Below, one piece after another: positions 20,530-29,583 of a stretch of DNA of 64,000 bases; positions within the stretch are counted from its first letter, which is position 1, and every line of letters starts with the position of its first letter. The notes beneath the pieces are model-generated. The model did not search any database, was not told the DNA's origin, and saw only the letters and a program-made list of their open reading frames with translations. This DNA comes from an uncultured Chloroflexus sp. (GTDB lineage: Bacteria > Chloroflexota > Chloroflexia > Chloroflexales > Chloroflexaceae). The stretch is from positions 1 through 64,000 of the forward strand of contig NZ_CAKZNK010000143.1 of assembly GCF_937129525.1 (NCBI RefSeq). The letters are read 5' to 3'. A program made the position numbers and the translations under genes.

Positions 20530-21344
20530 TAGCGTTCTCCTTTCCAGAAGACGATCCAGCGTTCGAGGAGACTGACCAGGGTAAAGAGCGCAATGGTGAG
20601 CAGTGATGTCACCAGCGCCGCGACAAAGACCTGATCGGTTCGAAAAGCGCGCAGCGAGCGCGCGATGTAGACCCCTAACCCGGCGCTCGCGCCGATCCAC
20701 TCGGCGAGGACGGCGCCGATCACGCTGTAGGTAATTGCCACTTTGATGCCGGTGAAGATGGCCGGTAATGCTGCGCGTAAGCGGAGCAACCGCAGCAGTT
20801 GCCAGTAGCTAGCCCCCATCGCTTCGAGCAGGCGACGCTGGTCACGATCGGCGCTCTGCAAACCGTCGATGGTATTGACCACAATGGGAAAGAAGGTTAC
20901 CAGCGCCACGACCAGCACCTTGGGGAAGAGGCCGAAGCCGAAGCCAACCACCAGCAATGGCGCGATAGCCACAATCGGCACCGTCTGCGAGGTTACCAGC
21001 AGCGGGTAGATCGCCCGCCGCAACAGCGGCGAAGCATCAAGGGCTACGCCCAAACTAAACCCTACTACCAGCGCCAGCGCAAAACCGGGAATGGTGACCG
21101 TCAGGGTAGACAGCGTATGCCCGGTCAGAGTCGGCAGACTGTCGAGGAGTGTGGCCACAATGCGAGAAGGTGGAGGCAATAACCACACCGGTATGGCCCA
21201 ATACCAGACAACAGCTTCCCAGAAGAGAAGGAGACCGATCACGAGCAGAGCAGGTGGGCCATACGCTGCCATCCGCACTCGCCAGGCCAGGCGAGGCGCT
21301 ATTGTGGTGGGGGTAGAAATGGGCGGAGAAGCCTCGTTACTCAT
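20529..21344 (-). CDS. ABC transporter permease (SsuC/ThiX-like)
   Basis: BPD_transp_1-like; TSQTVPIVAIAPLLVVGFGFGLFPKV; overlaps the neighbouring genes as in an operon. Confidence 0.87.
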   Translation of the reverse strand: MSNEASPPISTPTTIAPRLAWRVRMAAYGPPALLVIGLLLFWEAVVWYWAIPVWLLPPPSRIVATLLDSLPTLTGHTLSTLTVTIPGFALALVVGFSLGVALDASPLLRRAIYPLLVTSQTVPIVAIAPLLVVGFGFGLFPKVLVVALVTFFPIVVNTIDGLQSADRDQRRLLEAMGASYWQLLRLLRLRAALPAIFTGIKVAITYSVIGAVLAEWIGASAGLGVYIARSLRAFRTDQVFVAALVTSLLTIALFTLVSLLERWIVFWKGER

Positions 21345-21630
21345 ATTTTGCCAGTTTCTCGGCAATTGAGGAACCACCGGGATCGTAATCAACTTTGATC
21401 AGGGTAAAGACACGACTGGCGCCGGCAGCCAGCACCGCCTCTTGAGCGCGCTTGATAACTGCCATAATCGCATCGTAATCGCCTTCAATCGTTGTCTCCA
21501 TCGGGCAAACCCGATAGCTCAAACCACTCTCGGCGACCACTGCAATAGCGGCATCGACAGCGGCATATGTCGTTGCCTTGTCGGGCAGGCCACCGGGTAA
21601 AACCTCGAAACTTACCGTGACAGCAGGCAT
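21337..21630 (-). CDS. Thiamine-binding protein, DUF77/MTH1187-like
   Basis: VSFEVLPGG, METTIEGDYDAIMAVIKRAQEAVLAAGASRVFTLIKVD; downstream of a TPP riboswitch. Confidence 0.85.
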   Translation of the reverse strand: MPAVTVSFEVLPGGLPDKATTYAAVDAAIAVVAESGLSYRVCPMETTIEGDYDAIMAVIKRAQEAVLAAGASRVFTLIKVDYDPGGSSIAEKLAKYE

Positions 21631-21690
21631 ACCAATGCTCCTTTCTTGGGTGAAGACCACACCGGCGCGCGGGTCGGGTTGTGTCAAAAC

Positions 21691-21724
21691 AAAAAACCGT
21701 CGTTCCAGCGATAGGAAGCGACGG
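21691..21724 (-). terminator. Intrinsic terminator in the TPP riboswitch expression platform
   Basis: Minus strand: CCGTCG(C)TTCC-loop-GGAACGACGG followed by TTTTTT. Confidence 0.82.
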
Positions 21725-21740
21725 TAGCCTGACCATAAAG

Positions 21741-21830
21741 CCTTCCCTCCGCTGGCATAACCCAGATCAGGTTCAAAGGGTCAGCGACATCAATTGGGTC
21801 GCAATCTCAGCCGGGCTCACCCGGCCCCCC
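21741..21830 (-). ncRNA. TPP riboswitch (THI element)
   Basis: Minus strand: GGGGGGCCGGGTGAGCCCGGCTGAGATTGCGACC...ACCCTTTGAACCTGATCTGGGTTATGCCAGCGGAGGGAAGG, the canonical thi-box core. Confidence 0.95.
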
Positions 21831-21910
21831 TGGCTGCGCAAACGCGCATTGCAAGTTGTGATGAAGATGATAGAAGTAAGTTTGCTATCTGTCAAGCAGG
21901 AAAAGCAGGC

Positions 21911-21928
21911 GACCGGCGCGCGCCGGTC
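21911..21928. terminator. 18-bp perfect palindrome just downstream of the tRNA
   Basis: GACCGGCGCGCGCCGGTC, followed on the minus strand by a pyrimidine-rich CCTGCTTTTCC. Confidence 0.5.
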
Positions 21929-21933
21929 GTTGC

Positions 21934-22008
21934 TGGTGGGCCGCCTCGGATTCGAACCGAGAACCTGTCGGTTATGAGCCGATTGCTCTGCCGTTGAGCT
22001 AGCGGCCC
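21934..22008 (-). tRNA. tRNA-Met (anticodon CAT), CCA encoded
   Basis: Minus strand: GGGCCGCTAGCTCAACGGCAGAGCAATCGGCTCATAACCGACAGGTTCTCGGTTCGAATCCGAGGCGGCCCACCA; 7-bp acceptor stem and GGTTCGAATCC T-loop. A CAT anticodon could also be Ile2 (lysidine). Confidence 0.93.
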
Positions 22009-22123
22009 ATTGCCCCTATTATAACGAGAGACATGGCATACCGTCAATTCGGTTGGACATCACCTCGCAGTAGCCACGTGACCGTATGGTCGATAAGCGA
22101 TTGTTATGTCGAAAACGACGAGA

Positions 22124-22912
22124 TCAACCGGTCGGTCGTTGCCCGACGACGAGCAACATTGACCGCGTCGGTGGAATGATTGCGGTCAGGGCAAAGAAGA
22201 TCGCTTTGGCCAGAACGCGATGTGGCGCATGCAGCAGGCGCTCCGCTTCGAGACCTACCCGTTCCCACGGCGCCTCAAACCGTTTGAGCTCGATACGAAA
22301 ACCAGCCTGCTCAACCAGCCAGGTCAGCTCGTCCATGGTGTAGGTACGGCTATGAGTGGTGTAACGGGCCTCACCTTCGAGCAGCATCTGGTGGCGAAAC
22401 TCCTCGCGCGTGTTCAGACTCTGCCAGAGCAGCATCCGCGCGATAGCGCGCATCCGGCTCTTCAGGTAGAGTTCATTGGGAGTAGTAATCAACAACTTCC
22501 CGCCGGGGCGCAACACGCGATAAAACTCTCGCAAGATCGGCAACGGTGAATAGACCATGTGCTCGATCACTTCGGAGAAGACCACCCAATCGAAGCTGGC
22601 ATCGGGATAGGGCACTGGCTCGCGTTCGAGATTTACCTGTCGCACCTCTACCCCCAGCCGATCCCACAATGCCTTGCGGGTAAAGGGGTCGAGATCGGCG
22701 CCACTGACCTTGAAACCGGCTCCGACCAGCAGCTCGGTAAACTGTCCTGGTGTCACCCCAACTTCGAGCACACGCGCGCCATTGGCCGATCCCATTGCGC
22801 GCAACATGGCAGCGAAACGGTAACGGTGCAGACGAAAATAGGCTTCTTTACCATCAGCTCGCGCGCTCTGAGCAACGCGAGCAAATAATGCCGTTTCTTC
22901 AACCTTTGTCAT
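22124..22912 (-). CDS. Class I SAM-dependent methyltransferase
   Basis: GARVLEVGVTPGQFTELLVGAGFKVSGADLDP; VVFSEVIEHMVYSPLPILREFYRVLRPGGKLLITTPNE. Confidence 0.85.
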   Translation of the reverse strand: MTKVEETALFARVAQSARADGKEAYFRLHRYRFAAMLRAMGSANGARVLEVGVTPGQFTELLVGAGFKVSGADLDPFTRKALWDRLGVEVRQVNLEREPVPYPDASFDWVVFSEVIEHMVYSPLPILREFYRVLRPGGKLLITTPNELYLKSRMRAIARMLLWQSLNTREEFRHQMLLEGEARYTTHSRTYTMDELTWLVEQAGFRIELKRFEAPWERVGLEAERLLHAPHRVLAKAIFFALTAIIPPTRSMLLVVGQRPTG

Positions 22913-23035
22913 CGTTTGTTCGTCAATGATCTTACTAACCGGCGACCCGAATAGCGCCGCGCCGTATAGTATCATACTCGTGATAGATCGGCGAGTCGGT
23001 GAGCATTCACTCACGCGACCACAAGGAGCATTACC

Positions 23036-23470
23036 ATGCATCAACCTTCAAGCACCCCAACTCCACCCCGCAGCGAGTTGAGCCGGCTCTTCCTGCGCTG
23101 GCTGATCTACTCGTTAGCAATCTTTGCCGCAGTATGGATTGTGCCGGGAATCGAATTTAGCGGGCCAGGCTGGCAAATTGGGATCGTGGCGCTGCTATTT
23201 GGATTGCTGAATGTGTTGCTGCGACCACTCATTCTCCTTATGACCTGCCCGCTGATGTTGCTCACTTTAGGTCTGTTTGGGCTGGTTATCAATGCATTGC
23301 TGCTTGGCCTTACTTCGGCGCTGGCCGATCAGTTGGGCATTGACTTCGTAGTGTACGGCTTTTGGCCGGCTTTCTTTGGAGGAATGGTCATCTCACTGGT
23401 CAGCACCACGTTGCAGTACCTGGCCGGTGATGTGCAGTTTCGGATTGTGGTTGAGCGCCGGCAACAGTGA
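23036..23470 (+). CDS. Phage holin family 4-like membrane protein
   Basis: Four hydrophobic segments; FGLLNVLLRPLILLMTCPLMLLTLGLFGLVINALLLGLTS. Confidence 0.8.
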   Translation: MHQPSSTPTPPRSELSRLFLRWLIYSLAIFAAVWIVPGIEFSGPGWQIGIVALLFGLLNVLLRPLILLMTCPLMLLTLGLFGLVINALLLGLTSALADQLGIDFVVYGFWPAFFGGMVISLVSTTLQYLAGDVQFRIVVERRQQ

Positions 23471-23555
23471 TCTGCCCCTGGTTGAGAGCACACAACGCGC
23501 AGCCAGCGGGCTATTTACCGGCAATACCAACACCACAACCGCCAGCTTTACGGTT

Positions 23556-23594
23556 GGTGACAGATGTCCCGTCAGTATTGGGTCATCTGTCACC
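23556..23594. terminator. Perfect 11-bp hairpin between convergent genes
   Basis: GGTGACAGATG...CATCTGTCACC. Confidence 0.6.
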
Positions 23595-23615
23595 GTAGCG
23601 ACGAACACCTCTGGA

Positions 23616-25565
23616 TTAGAGCCGCTCACGGGCGCGGTGGAGCCGAATAGTGCGCGTTAGCAGCGTCGCGCCAAGCAGTAACACGCCAAGAAGCGGAATG
23701 CCGGCGCTGGTTTCCGGCAATGGAGCCGGGCCGCCACTCTGACCACCGGCTGCCGGTGGCGTAGCTGTCACCGTAGCGGTTGGAGCAATACCGCTGCTGA
23801 CCGTTGCCGTGGCGGCAGGTGAAGCAGTGGCTGTTGCAGTAGCAGGCAGAACGGTTGGGCTGGCCGTTACCGTCACTGTCGGACTCATCATTGGCGCCAG
23901 TGTTGCCGTACCGGTCATCGCCGGCTGCGCTCCCACCACCAATACCGTGCTGATATTCGAAAAGACCGGTCGGCTCAGACCGCTGTAGCTCGCCTGAGCT
24001 TGCGCCACCAGCAGCGTCCCGGCGGCTACGTTGGAGCGAATACGGGTAGCGATGGTTACTTCTACCCGCTCGCCAGGGGCCAGATCGGGCGAGATGTAGG
24101 TAACTGTCTGCCCATTGATCGTCGGATCAGCGCCACGGCTGGCGTTCGCGCCCAGCACTTGCAGGTTCGACGGCATGACACTGCGCAGACTCACTGCGCC
24201 AATCGTCTGCGCCGGATGAGTATTACCCAACACTACGGTGAAAACAATATCTTGACCGGCGTAGGCACTCCCCCAATCACTGCTCAACCGCAAGAGCAAA
24301 TCACTCTCGCTGAAGACGGCCAGCGCAGGCGACTCGGTTGGTGTCGGCGTCGGTGAAGCAGCCGGCACAGGCGTAGGCGAGGCTGGCGGGCGTGGACGGG
24401 GAGTCGCGGTTGGACGCGGCGCAACCGTTGCTACCGGAGCTGGCGGCGGTGGCTCGGTTGGCAAAGCCGGCGGCGGCAATGGCGCGGTGGCGGTTGGGGG
24501 CGGCTCGGTCGGCGCAGGAGGCCGCGGAGCGGGAGGCCGCGGCGTCGGCGGTGATGTTGGACGTGGAGTCGGTGATGGTGCCGGTATCACAGTCGCGACC
24601 GGTGTATTTGTCGGCACCGGCGTTGGTGTGCTCGGAATAGGGGTATCTACGGGTGTTGCTGTCAAAGCGGGAGTATTGGTAGGAATATTGGTAGGAGTAT
24701 TGGTCACTGTTGGCGGTGGCGGACCGGCGACAGTGACATTTACCAGGTTCGAGATAGCGATCTGCGTGCCACCCTGATCGAGTGTCGCCTGATTGGGAAT
24801 AACGGTTCCTTCCGCTACCGTGGTGCGGACACGAACTTGCAGTGTAACCAATGCCGGACTAGACGAGCTTACCGTAATCGTACAAATCACTGTCTGACCG
24901 GGCGTGCAGGCGCCAGACAACACCGAAACATCGACCAGCTCCAGTTGTGAATTCAGCGCATCCTGCAATGTCACCGTCACCGAACTGACGCTCTGCGTTG
25001 TCACAGACAGACTATAGCTGAAGATCTGACCCGGCGCAGCGACCGACAACGAAGCGACTTTTCCGATGCGAGTGACACCAGGGGTTGGCGAGGGTGTCAG
25101 CGTGATGCCTGGTGTTGGTGAATTGGTCGGCGTCAGGGTCGGGGTATTTTCCGGCGTCGGCGTGTTACCCGGCGTTGGCGTATCGCCCGGCGTTGGCGTA
25201 TCGCCCGGCGTTGGCGTATCGCCCGGCGTTGGCGTATTGTCCGGCGTTGGCGTATCGCCCGGCGTTGGCGTATCGCCCGGCGTTGGCGTATCGCCCGGCG
25301 TTGGCGTATTGCCCGGCGTCGATGTATTCACCGGCGTAAATGTAGGTGGTCGCTGTTCGAGACTCACCGTTGGTTCGGTTGCTGCCAGCAATCCTTGCGC
25401 CGGCGCAACCGGTGGGCGGATCCAGTTCATCGCCTCCAGTGTCAGGGGCACAACGATCATCAAGATACTAACTGCAATCGCCATCAACTCCCAAATTGTC
25501 CACGGGGCCGGAGCGCGACCGCGACCGGGCGGAAGTTGAGCTGAGCGCGATGGTTTCGGCGGCAT
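23616..25565 (-). CDS. DUF11-domain, Pro/Thr-rich surface protein with C-terminal LPETS sorting-like signal
   Basis: N-terminal TM, TPTPGD repeats, two DUF11-like domains, C-terminus [37 protein letters not shown]. Confidence 0.83.
   Translation of the reverse strand: MPPKPSRSAQLPPGRGRAPAPWTIWELMAIAVSILMIVVPLTLEAMNWIRPPVAPAQGLLAATEPTVSLEQRPPTFTPVNTSTPGNTPTPGDTPTPGDTPTPGDTPTPDNTPTPGDTPTPGDTPTPGDTPTPGNTPTPENTPTLTPTNSPTPGITLTPSPTPGVTRIGKVASLSVAAPGQIFSYSLSVTTQSVSSVTVTLQDALNSQLELVDVSVLSGACTPGQTVICTITVSSSSPALVTLQVRVRTTVAEGTVIPNQATLDQGGTQIAISNLVNVTVAGPPPPTVTNTPTNIPTNTPALTATPVDTPIPSTPTPVPTNTPVATVIPAPSPTPRPTSPPTPRPPAPRPPAPTEPPPTATAPLPPPALPTEPPPPAPVATVAPRPTATPRPRPPASPTPVPAASPTPTPTESPALAVFSESDLLLRLSSDWGSAYAGQDIVFTVVLGNTHPAQTIGAVSLRSVMPSNLQVLGANASRGADPTINGQTVTYISPDLAPGERVEVTIATRIRSNVAAGTLLVAQAQASYSGLSRPVFSNISTVLVVGAQPAMTGTATLAPMMSPTVTVTASPTVLPATATATASPAATATVSSGIAPTATVTATPPAAGGQSGGPAPLPETSAGIPLLGVLLLGATLLTRTIRLHRARERL
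25145..25340 (-). repeat. 18-bp tandem repeat array (about 10-11 units) encoding [12 protein letters not shown]
   Basis: Repeated cccggcgttggcgtatcg units on the + strand. Confidence 0.9.
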
Positions 25566-25579
25566 AGAGCCTCCTCGCC

Positions 25580-26485
25580 TCAATTGAGCGGACGCGAGTC
25601 GACCAGATCGGCAATGACGATCAGGCGTTGCGTATCCCAATTGGTGCAGGTTATCAAAGTCAGGACAGGAGTGGGTGTGGGATCCATCACTTCAACCTGG
25701 GTTGGCCAGACATTGCGCATTTCCCGCACGCGGTAGCGGTAGAGCCAGCCACCCGCTTCCAGCAAGATTTCGTCGTCGACTTTTAGCGCCGGCAAATCAC
25801 GAAACACAGCGCCGCGCAATCCGGCATGGCCTGACAACACCGTATTGCCGACTGTGCCAGGCAGCGCCGTACCATGGTGGTAACCGGCAGCATACTCAGC
25901 AACCTGCCAGGCACCCTCGACCACAAAGACCTCGTAAATGGACGTATCAAGGTTAATGCTCGGAATGCGTAACCGTTGCGGTCGGGGATCGGTTGCGGGC
26001 AGCGGCTGCACGCGCGGTTGCGGAGCAAGGTAATCAGGCGGTTCAATTGCCAGCTCGGGCGCGGTAAAAGGCAACGCCGGCAGATGAGGCGCGGCTGCGG
26101 GAGGCGCGACCGGCCCTGACGGCGCCAGCGACGCGACCGGAGCGGGCGTAACAACAGGCGCAGTCTGACCCTGCCAGGCTCGCCACCAATCCCGTCCGTA
26201 ACCATCAGCCAGCCAGTAGATAAAGACTGCTATCATTGAGACAAACAGGACGACTTCGGCCACCCACAAGGCCTGATCAAACCATGTTCGCAACAGAAAA
26301 CCGCGGAACGCCTCTGTGCGATGCGCAGCGCGTGACCGTAACTGCGCCGGTCGCAATGGATCGCGCCGGGCCGGTAGTTCGTGGAGGAGGAGATGTTGCA
26401 GCAATTCCTGATCGCTGACAGCCTGTGTCGGCGAAGATGAACATTGCTGACTGGTGGATCGTCGCTGTGAAAGGATGGTCATCAC
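25580..26485 (-). CDS. Sortase (class D/E-like)
   Basis: N-terminal TM; LRIPSINLDTSIYEV, GTVGNTVLSGHAGLRGAVFRDLPALKVDDEI, catalytic LITCTNWDTQRLIVIADLV. Confidence 0.88.
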   Translation of the reverse strand: MMTILSQRRSTSQQCSSSPTQAVSDQELLQHLLLHELPARRDPLRPAQLRSRAAHRTEAFRGFLLRTWFDQALWVAEVVLFVSMIAVFIYWLADGYGRDWWRAWQGQTAPVVTPAPVASLAPSGPVAPPAAAPHLPALPFTAPELAIEPPDYLAPQPRVQPLPATDPRPQRLRIPSINLDTSIYEVFVVEGAWQVAEYAAGYHHGTALPGTVGNTVLSGHAGLRGAVFRDLPALKVDDEILLEAGGWLYRYRVREMRNVWPTQVEVMDPTPTPVLTLITCTNWDTQRLIVIADLVDSRPLN

Positions 26486-26741
26486 CGTGATGTTTCCGAT
26501 ACCTTAATGGAAACGTTTGTATTGTGAAAATGTGCAATACATTCACACATTTGCAATTTTAGCAGGTTTGTACCTCTTTTGATTAAAAAAACGAGAAGTT
26601 TACTACGATTTGCAATAGGAAACGGCGATAAACAAACTGATTGCAAGAATTATACACGACGACAGAGTAGTCTGCAATAGTCTGACCACTGGAATGAGCC
26701 AGGCGCTCTGTCTCGCTCGTCTCAGGTGTAAAACAAAGCCA

Positions 26742-27890
26742 TTATGCCAGCGCCGCACAGAGCCGCTCTACTCCAGCAGCGAATACGGCTGGTTGAGTTA
26801 ATGCCGAAATCATAACATGGCAACCAGGCACATCGCCGTAGAAGTAGCCGGGATGGACAAAAACACCACGTTCAAGCAAGAAGAGGGCCAGCGCTTCTTC
26901 ATCATCCCAGTCGCTGACAGCAGGAAAGAGATAATAGCCACCAGCGGGAGCGCGAGCGTGAATGCGGGGATGCCCGGCAAAGCGGTTGAGCGCCAGGGTC
27001 AGATTCTCTCGCACTCGTTCAACCATCGCCGACATGAAAGACTCGCCCTGGGCAAAGAGGGTTGGCAGTAGAAACTGGCTGAGCGCATTTGCGCCCAACA
27101 ACGTATCGTTGAGTAGTTCAAGTCGCGCCGCAAACACGCGGGCCGGTTGGTTAAGCGCAATCCAGCCTAGCTTAAGATCCGGTAGCGCGAAGAGCTTTGA
27201 AATGCCATTCAGAGTGAAGACGGGTAGATCAGGATGAAGCGCGGCGAGGGGTGGAGTGTTCGCAGCAGCATAGGTGAATGGCGCAAAGACCTCATCGCAG
27301 ATCACCGGAATGCCGAGCAGATTGAGCGTTGCGAGCGGGCGATCAACAATGGCGCCGGTAGGATTGTGGGGTGAAACGATCAAGATCGCTCGCGTCCGTT
27401 CGTCAGCAGCGCGACGCAGCGAGCGGGCATTGATCCGCCAATCGTGTTCTTCATCGAGCTGATAGCTGCGCAACTCGAGATTGCGCAGCGCGGCCAGATA
27501 TTCAAACAAGGGGTAGGTGACATTGGGAACGAGGAGATTGTCACCCGGATCGGACAGCAAGGAAAAGAGTAGATAGTAGGCTTCACTCGTGCTTGCGGTG
27601 AGAAAGACATCATCGGGTGTGATGATAAGTGGCGGCGAGCGGCGACTGTAGTAATTAACAATCGCCGCCCGCGCCATCGCATCGCCGCGCGGATCGGGTC
27701 GGTAGCAACGCTGCTGCCAGTAGGCTGCTGTCGCTGCTGCCAACACCTCTGACGGGAAGAGCAATCCCTGAGTGGTAGGATTGCTCCCCGTCAAATCGAT
27801 CAGATCACCCTGCGCGGCCCGGGCCTGGCGAGCCAGTTCCAGCCGGTTGGGCGTGAGATCCAGATGGGAAAAAACACCGGTCATCACCAC
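26742..27890 (-). CDS. PLP-dependent aminotransferase class I/II
   Basis: SNPTTQGLLFP; VSPHNPTGAIV; NGISKLFALPDLKLGWIAL (PLP lysine). Confidence 0.88.
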   Translation of the reverse strand: MVMTGVFSHLDLTPNRLELARQARAAQGDLIDLTGSNPTTQGLLFPSEVLAAATAAYWQQRCYRPDPRGDAMARAAIVNYYSRRSPPLIITPDDVFLTASTSEAYYLLFSLLSDPGDNLLVPNVTYPLFEYLAALRNLELRSYQLDEEHDWRINARSLRRAADERTRAILIVSPHNPTGAIVDRPLATLNLLGIPVICDEVFAPFTYAAANTPPLAALHPDLPVFTLNGISKLFALPDLKLGWIALNQPARVFAARLELLNDTLLGANALSQFLLPTLFAQGESFMSAMVERVRENLTLALNRFAGHPRIHARAPAGGYYLFPAVSDWDDEEALALFLLERGVFVHPGYFYGDVPGCHVMISALTQPAVFAAGVERLCAALA

Positions 27891-28916
27891 CTACCCATTG
27901 AGCGACGCCGTGAGATGCCTCCAGAAGGTATCACGTTCACCGGGAACAAACGGCATGTAGAGCGCCACTCGATCGAGCAAGCCTTCGTAGCGTTCACGCA
28001 AAGCATCCGGCAGGTCAGCCGGATCGGCTTCAACGGCAAAGGTTTCCACCATCGTTTCGTCGATCAGACCAGGCATCTCGGCCCACCGCTGCTGCGCGGC
28101 AAGACGCGATAACGCTTCACCAACCTCCTCCCAGCCGTGGCAGGCCAGCACAGCGCGGTATGTCGGCGTAGAGGCGTAGAACGCGATCTGCTGACGAACG
28201 AACGAACGCATGTGCGCCCGTTCAGCCGGGTCGTTGCCGGTAATCACCAGTGCGCTGCCGGCAATAGCGCAGGCTGCCGGATCACGCCCGACAGCCGTTG
28301 CGCCAGCAGCAATCTGTGGCCGTAACACATCACGCAAATAGCGCGCGCTCGTCAGCGGATGAGCGTGAAACCCATCACAAACTTCACCGGCCAGATGCGC
28401 GAGGCCGGTATTCACCCCGGCAATGTAGATCGGGATGTCAGGATGCGCGATTGGACCAGGACTGAAAAACGGGGTCATCAGGGTATGCTGATAGTACTGG
28501 CCGCGATAATCGAGCTTGCCACCGGTCTGCCAGCATTGCCAGATCGCGCGCAATGCGCCGATATAATCACGTAACCGACCCACTGGCGAATCCCAGACGC
28601 AGCTAAAGCGGCGCTCGATGTGGGCTTTGACCTGCGTTCCCAGGCCGAGCACAAATCGGCCACCACTGAAACCGGCCAGATCCCAGGCGATCTGCGCCGT
28701 CACCATTGGACTGCGCGGAAAGGCAATTGCAACGGCTGTGCCCAACGTCAGCCGCCGGGTATGTTCGGCAGCGATTGCCATGGCCAGAAACGGGTTGTGG
28801 GCAGTTTCGGGCGCCCACAGCGCAGCAAAACCGATTGCTTCGGCGGCTTGCGCCACGGCAGCAGCGTGCGGCAACGGGTTGGCATTGACTTGAAAAGCGG
28901 CATCGAGCAGAAGCAT
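27891..28916 (-). CDS. LLM-class (luciferase-like) oxidoreductase
   Basis: AAEHTRRLTLGTAVAIAFPRSPMVTAQIAWDLAGFSGGRFVLGLGTQVKAHIERRF. Confidence 0.87.
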   Translation of the reverse strand: MLLLDAAFQVNANPLPHAAAVAQAAEAIGFAALWAPETAHNPFLAMAIAAEHTRRLTLGTAVAIAFPRSPMVTAQIAWDLAGFSGGRFVLGLGTQVKAHIERRFSCVWDSPVGRLRDYIGALRAIWQCWQTGGKLDYRGQYYQHTLMTPFFSPGPIAHPDIPIYIAGVNTGLAHLAGEVCDGFHAHPLTSARYLRDVLRPQIAAGATAVGRDPAACAIAGSALVITGNDPAERAHMRSFVRQQIAFYASTPTYRAVLACHGWEEVGEALSRLAAQQRWAEMPGLIDETMVETFAVEADPADLPDALRERYEGLLDRVALYMPFVPGERDTFWRHLTASLNG

Positions 28917-28962
28917 GACAGGTTCTCCATTGAAGAATGCACCATTGCGCGACTATCGGCAA

Positions 28963-29583
28963 TTACGGTCGAAACCGGTGAAGCAGCGCCATCAATCGAT
29001 CATAGTCGTCTTTGAGCAGACGGGCCAACTCGCGCCCTACCCGCACCAGATACGCTGGCCCATCGCGACGCGCAGCGGCGAGAGCGCGCACACTTGCCGC
29101 CAGCAATTCATCGTTCGGTATGCCAGGCGCCAGCAGCACGGTACGGAGAAACTCAAGCTGGTCACTGAATGTTACCAGTTCCGCTGGCGCACAACCATAG
29201 ACCGAATAGTGAACCGGAGGCGGCTGCGGTGGCAGGCGCTGGAGCAGGCGACCATCGCTTATATAGCCAACGGTCAACACGGCAAACTCGGTTTGCAATA
29301 CCTCACCGAGATCGGGATGTTCACGGTAGATTTGTTCATCATACAGATTGCGCCCACTGTACGCGCGCCCGCGCACAATTGCCCGCCCTCCCGGTTCACG
29401 ACTCCCGGTATGAATATCGTAAACCAGGCCGTAGACTCGCAAGGCCGGATCGGGGGTGGTTGCCTGCACCAGCGCACCAAACGGCGGCGATGCCAGCAAC
29501 TCGTAGGTTGCCGCAACAAACATGGTTGTCGATGACTCGATTATTTCACCGATCCGGTCATTGGGCGATGTTGTCATCATCAT
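28963..29583 (-). CDS. Stand-alone HAS-barrel-domain protein
   Basis: DRIGEIIESSTTMFVAATYELLASPPFGALVQATTPDPALRVYGLVYDIHTGS; abuts nurA. Confidence 0.65.
   Translation of the reverse strand: MMMTTSPNDRIGEIIESSTTMFVAATYELLASPPFGALVQATTPDPALRVYGLVYDIHTGSREPGGRAIVRGRAYSGRNLYDEQIYREHPDLGEVLQTEFAVLTVGYISDGRLLQRLPPQPPPVHYSVYGCAPAELVTFSDQLEFLRTVLLAPGIPNDELLAASVRALAAARRDGPAYLVRVGRELARLLKDDYDRLMALLHRFRP

Noticed and set aside
23036-23470. Holin-like gene as evidence of a prophage
   Set aside because: Phage_holin_4_2-type membrane proteins are common chromosomal genes; no other phage genes nearby.
25145-25340. Tandem repeats considered as CRISPR
   Set aside because: Contiguous 18-bp in-frame coding units with no spacers.
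25066-25539. 157-aa + ORF rich in [13 protein letters not shown]
   Set aside because: Antisense translation of the 18-bp TPTPG repeat array in the surface protein.
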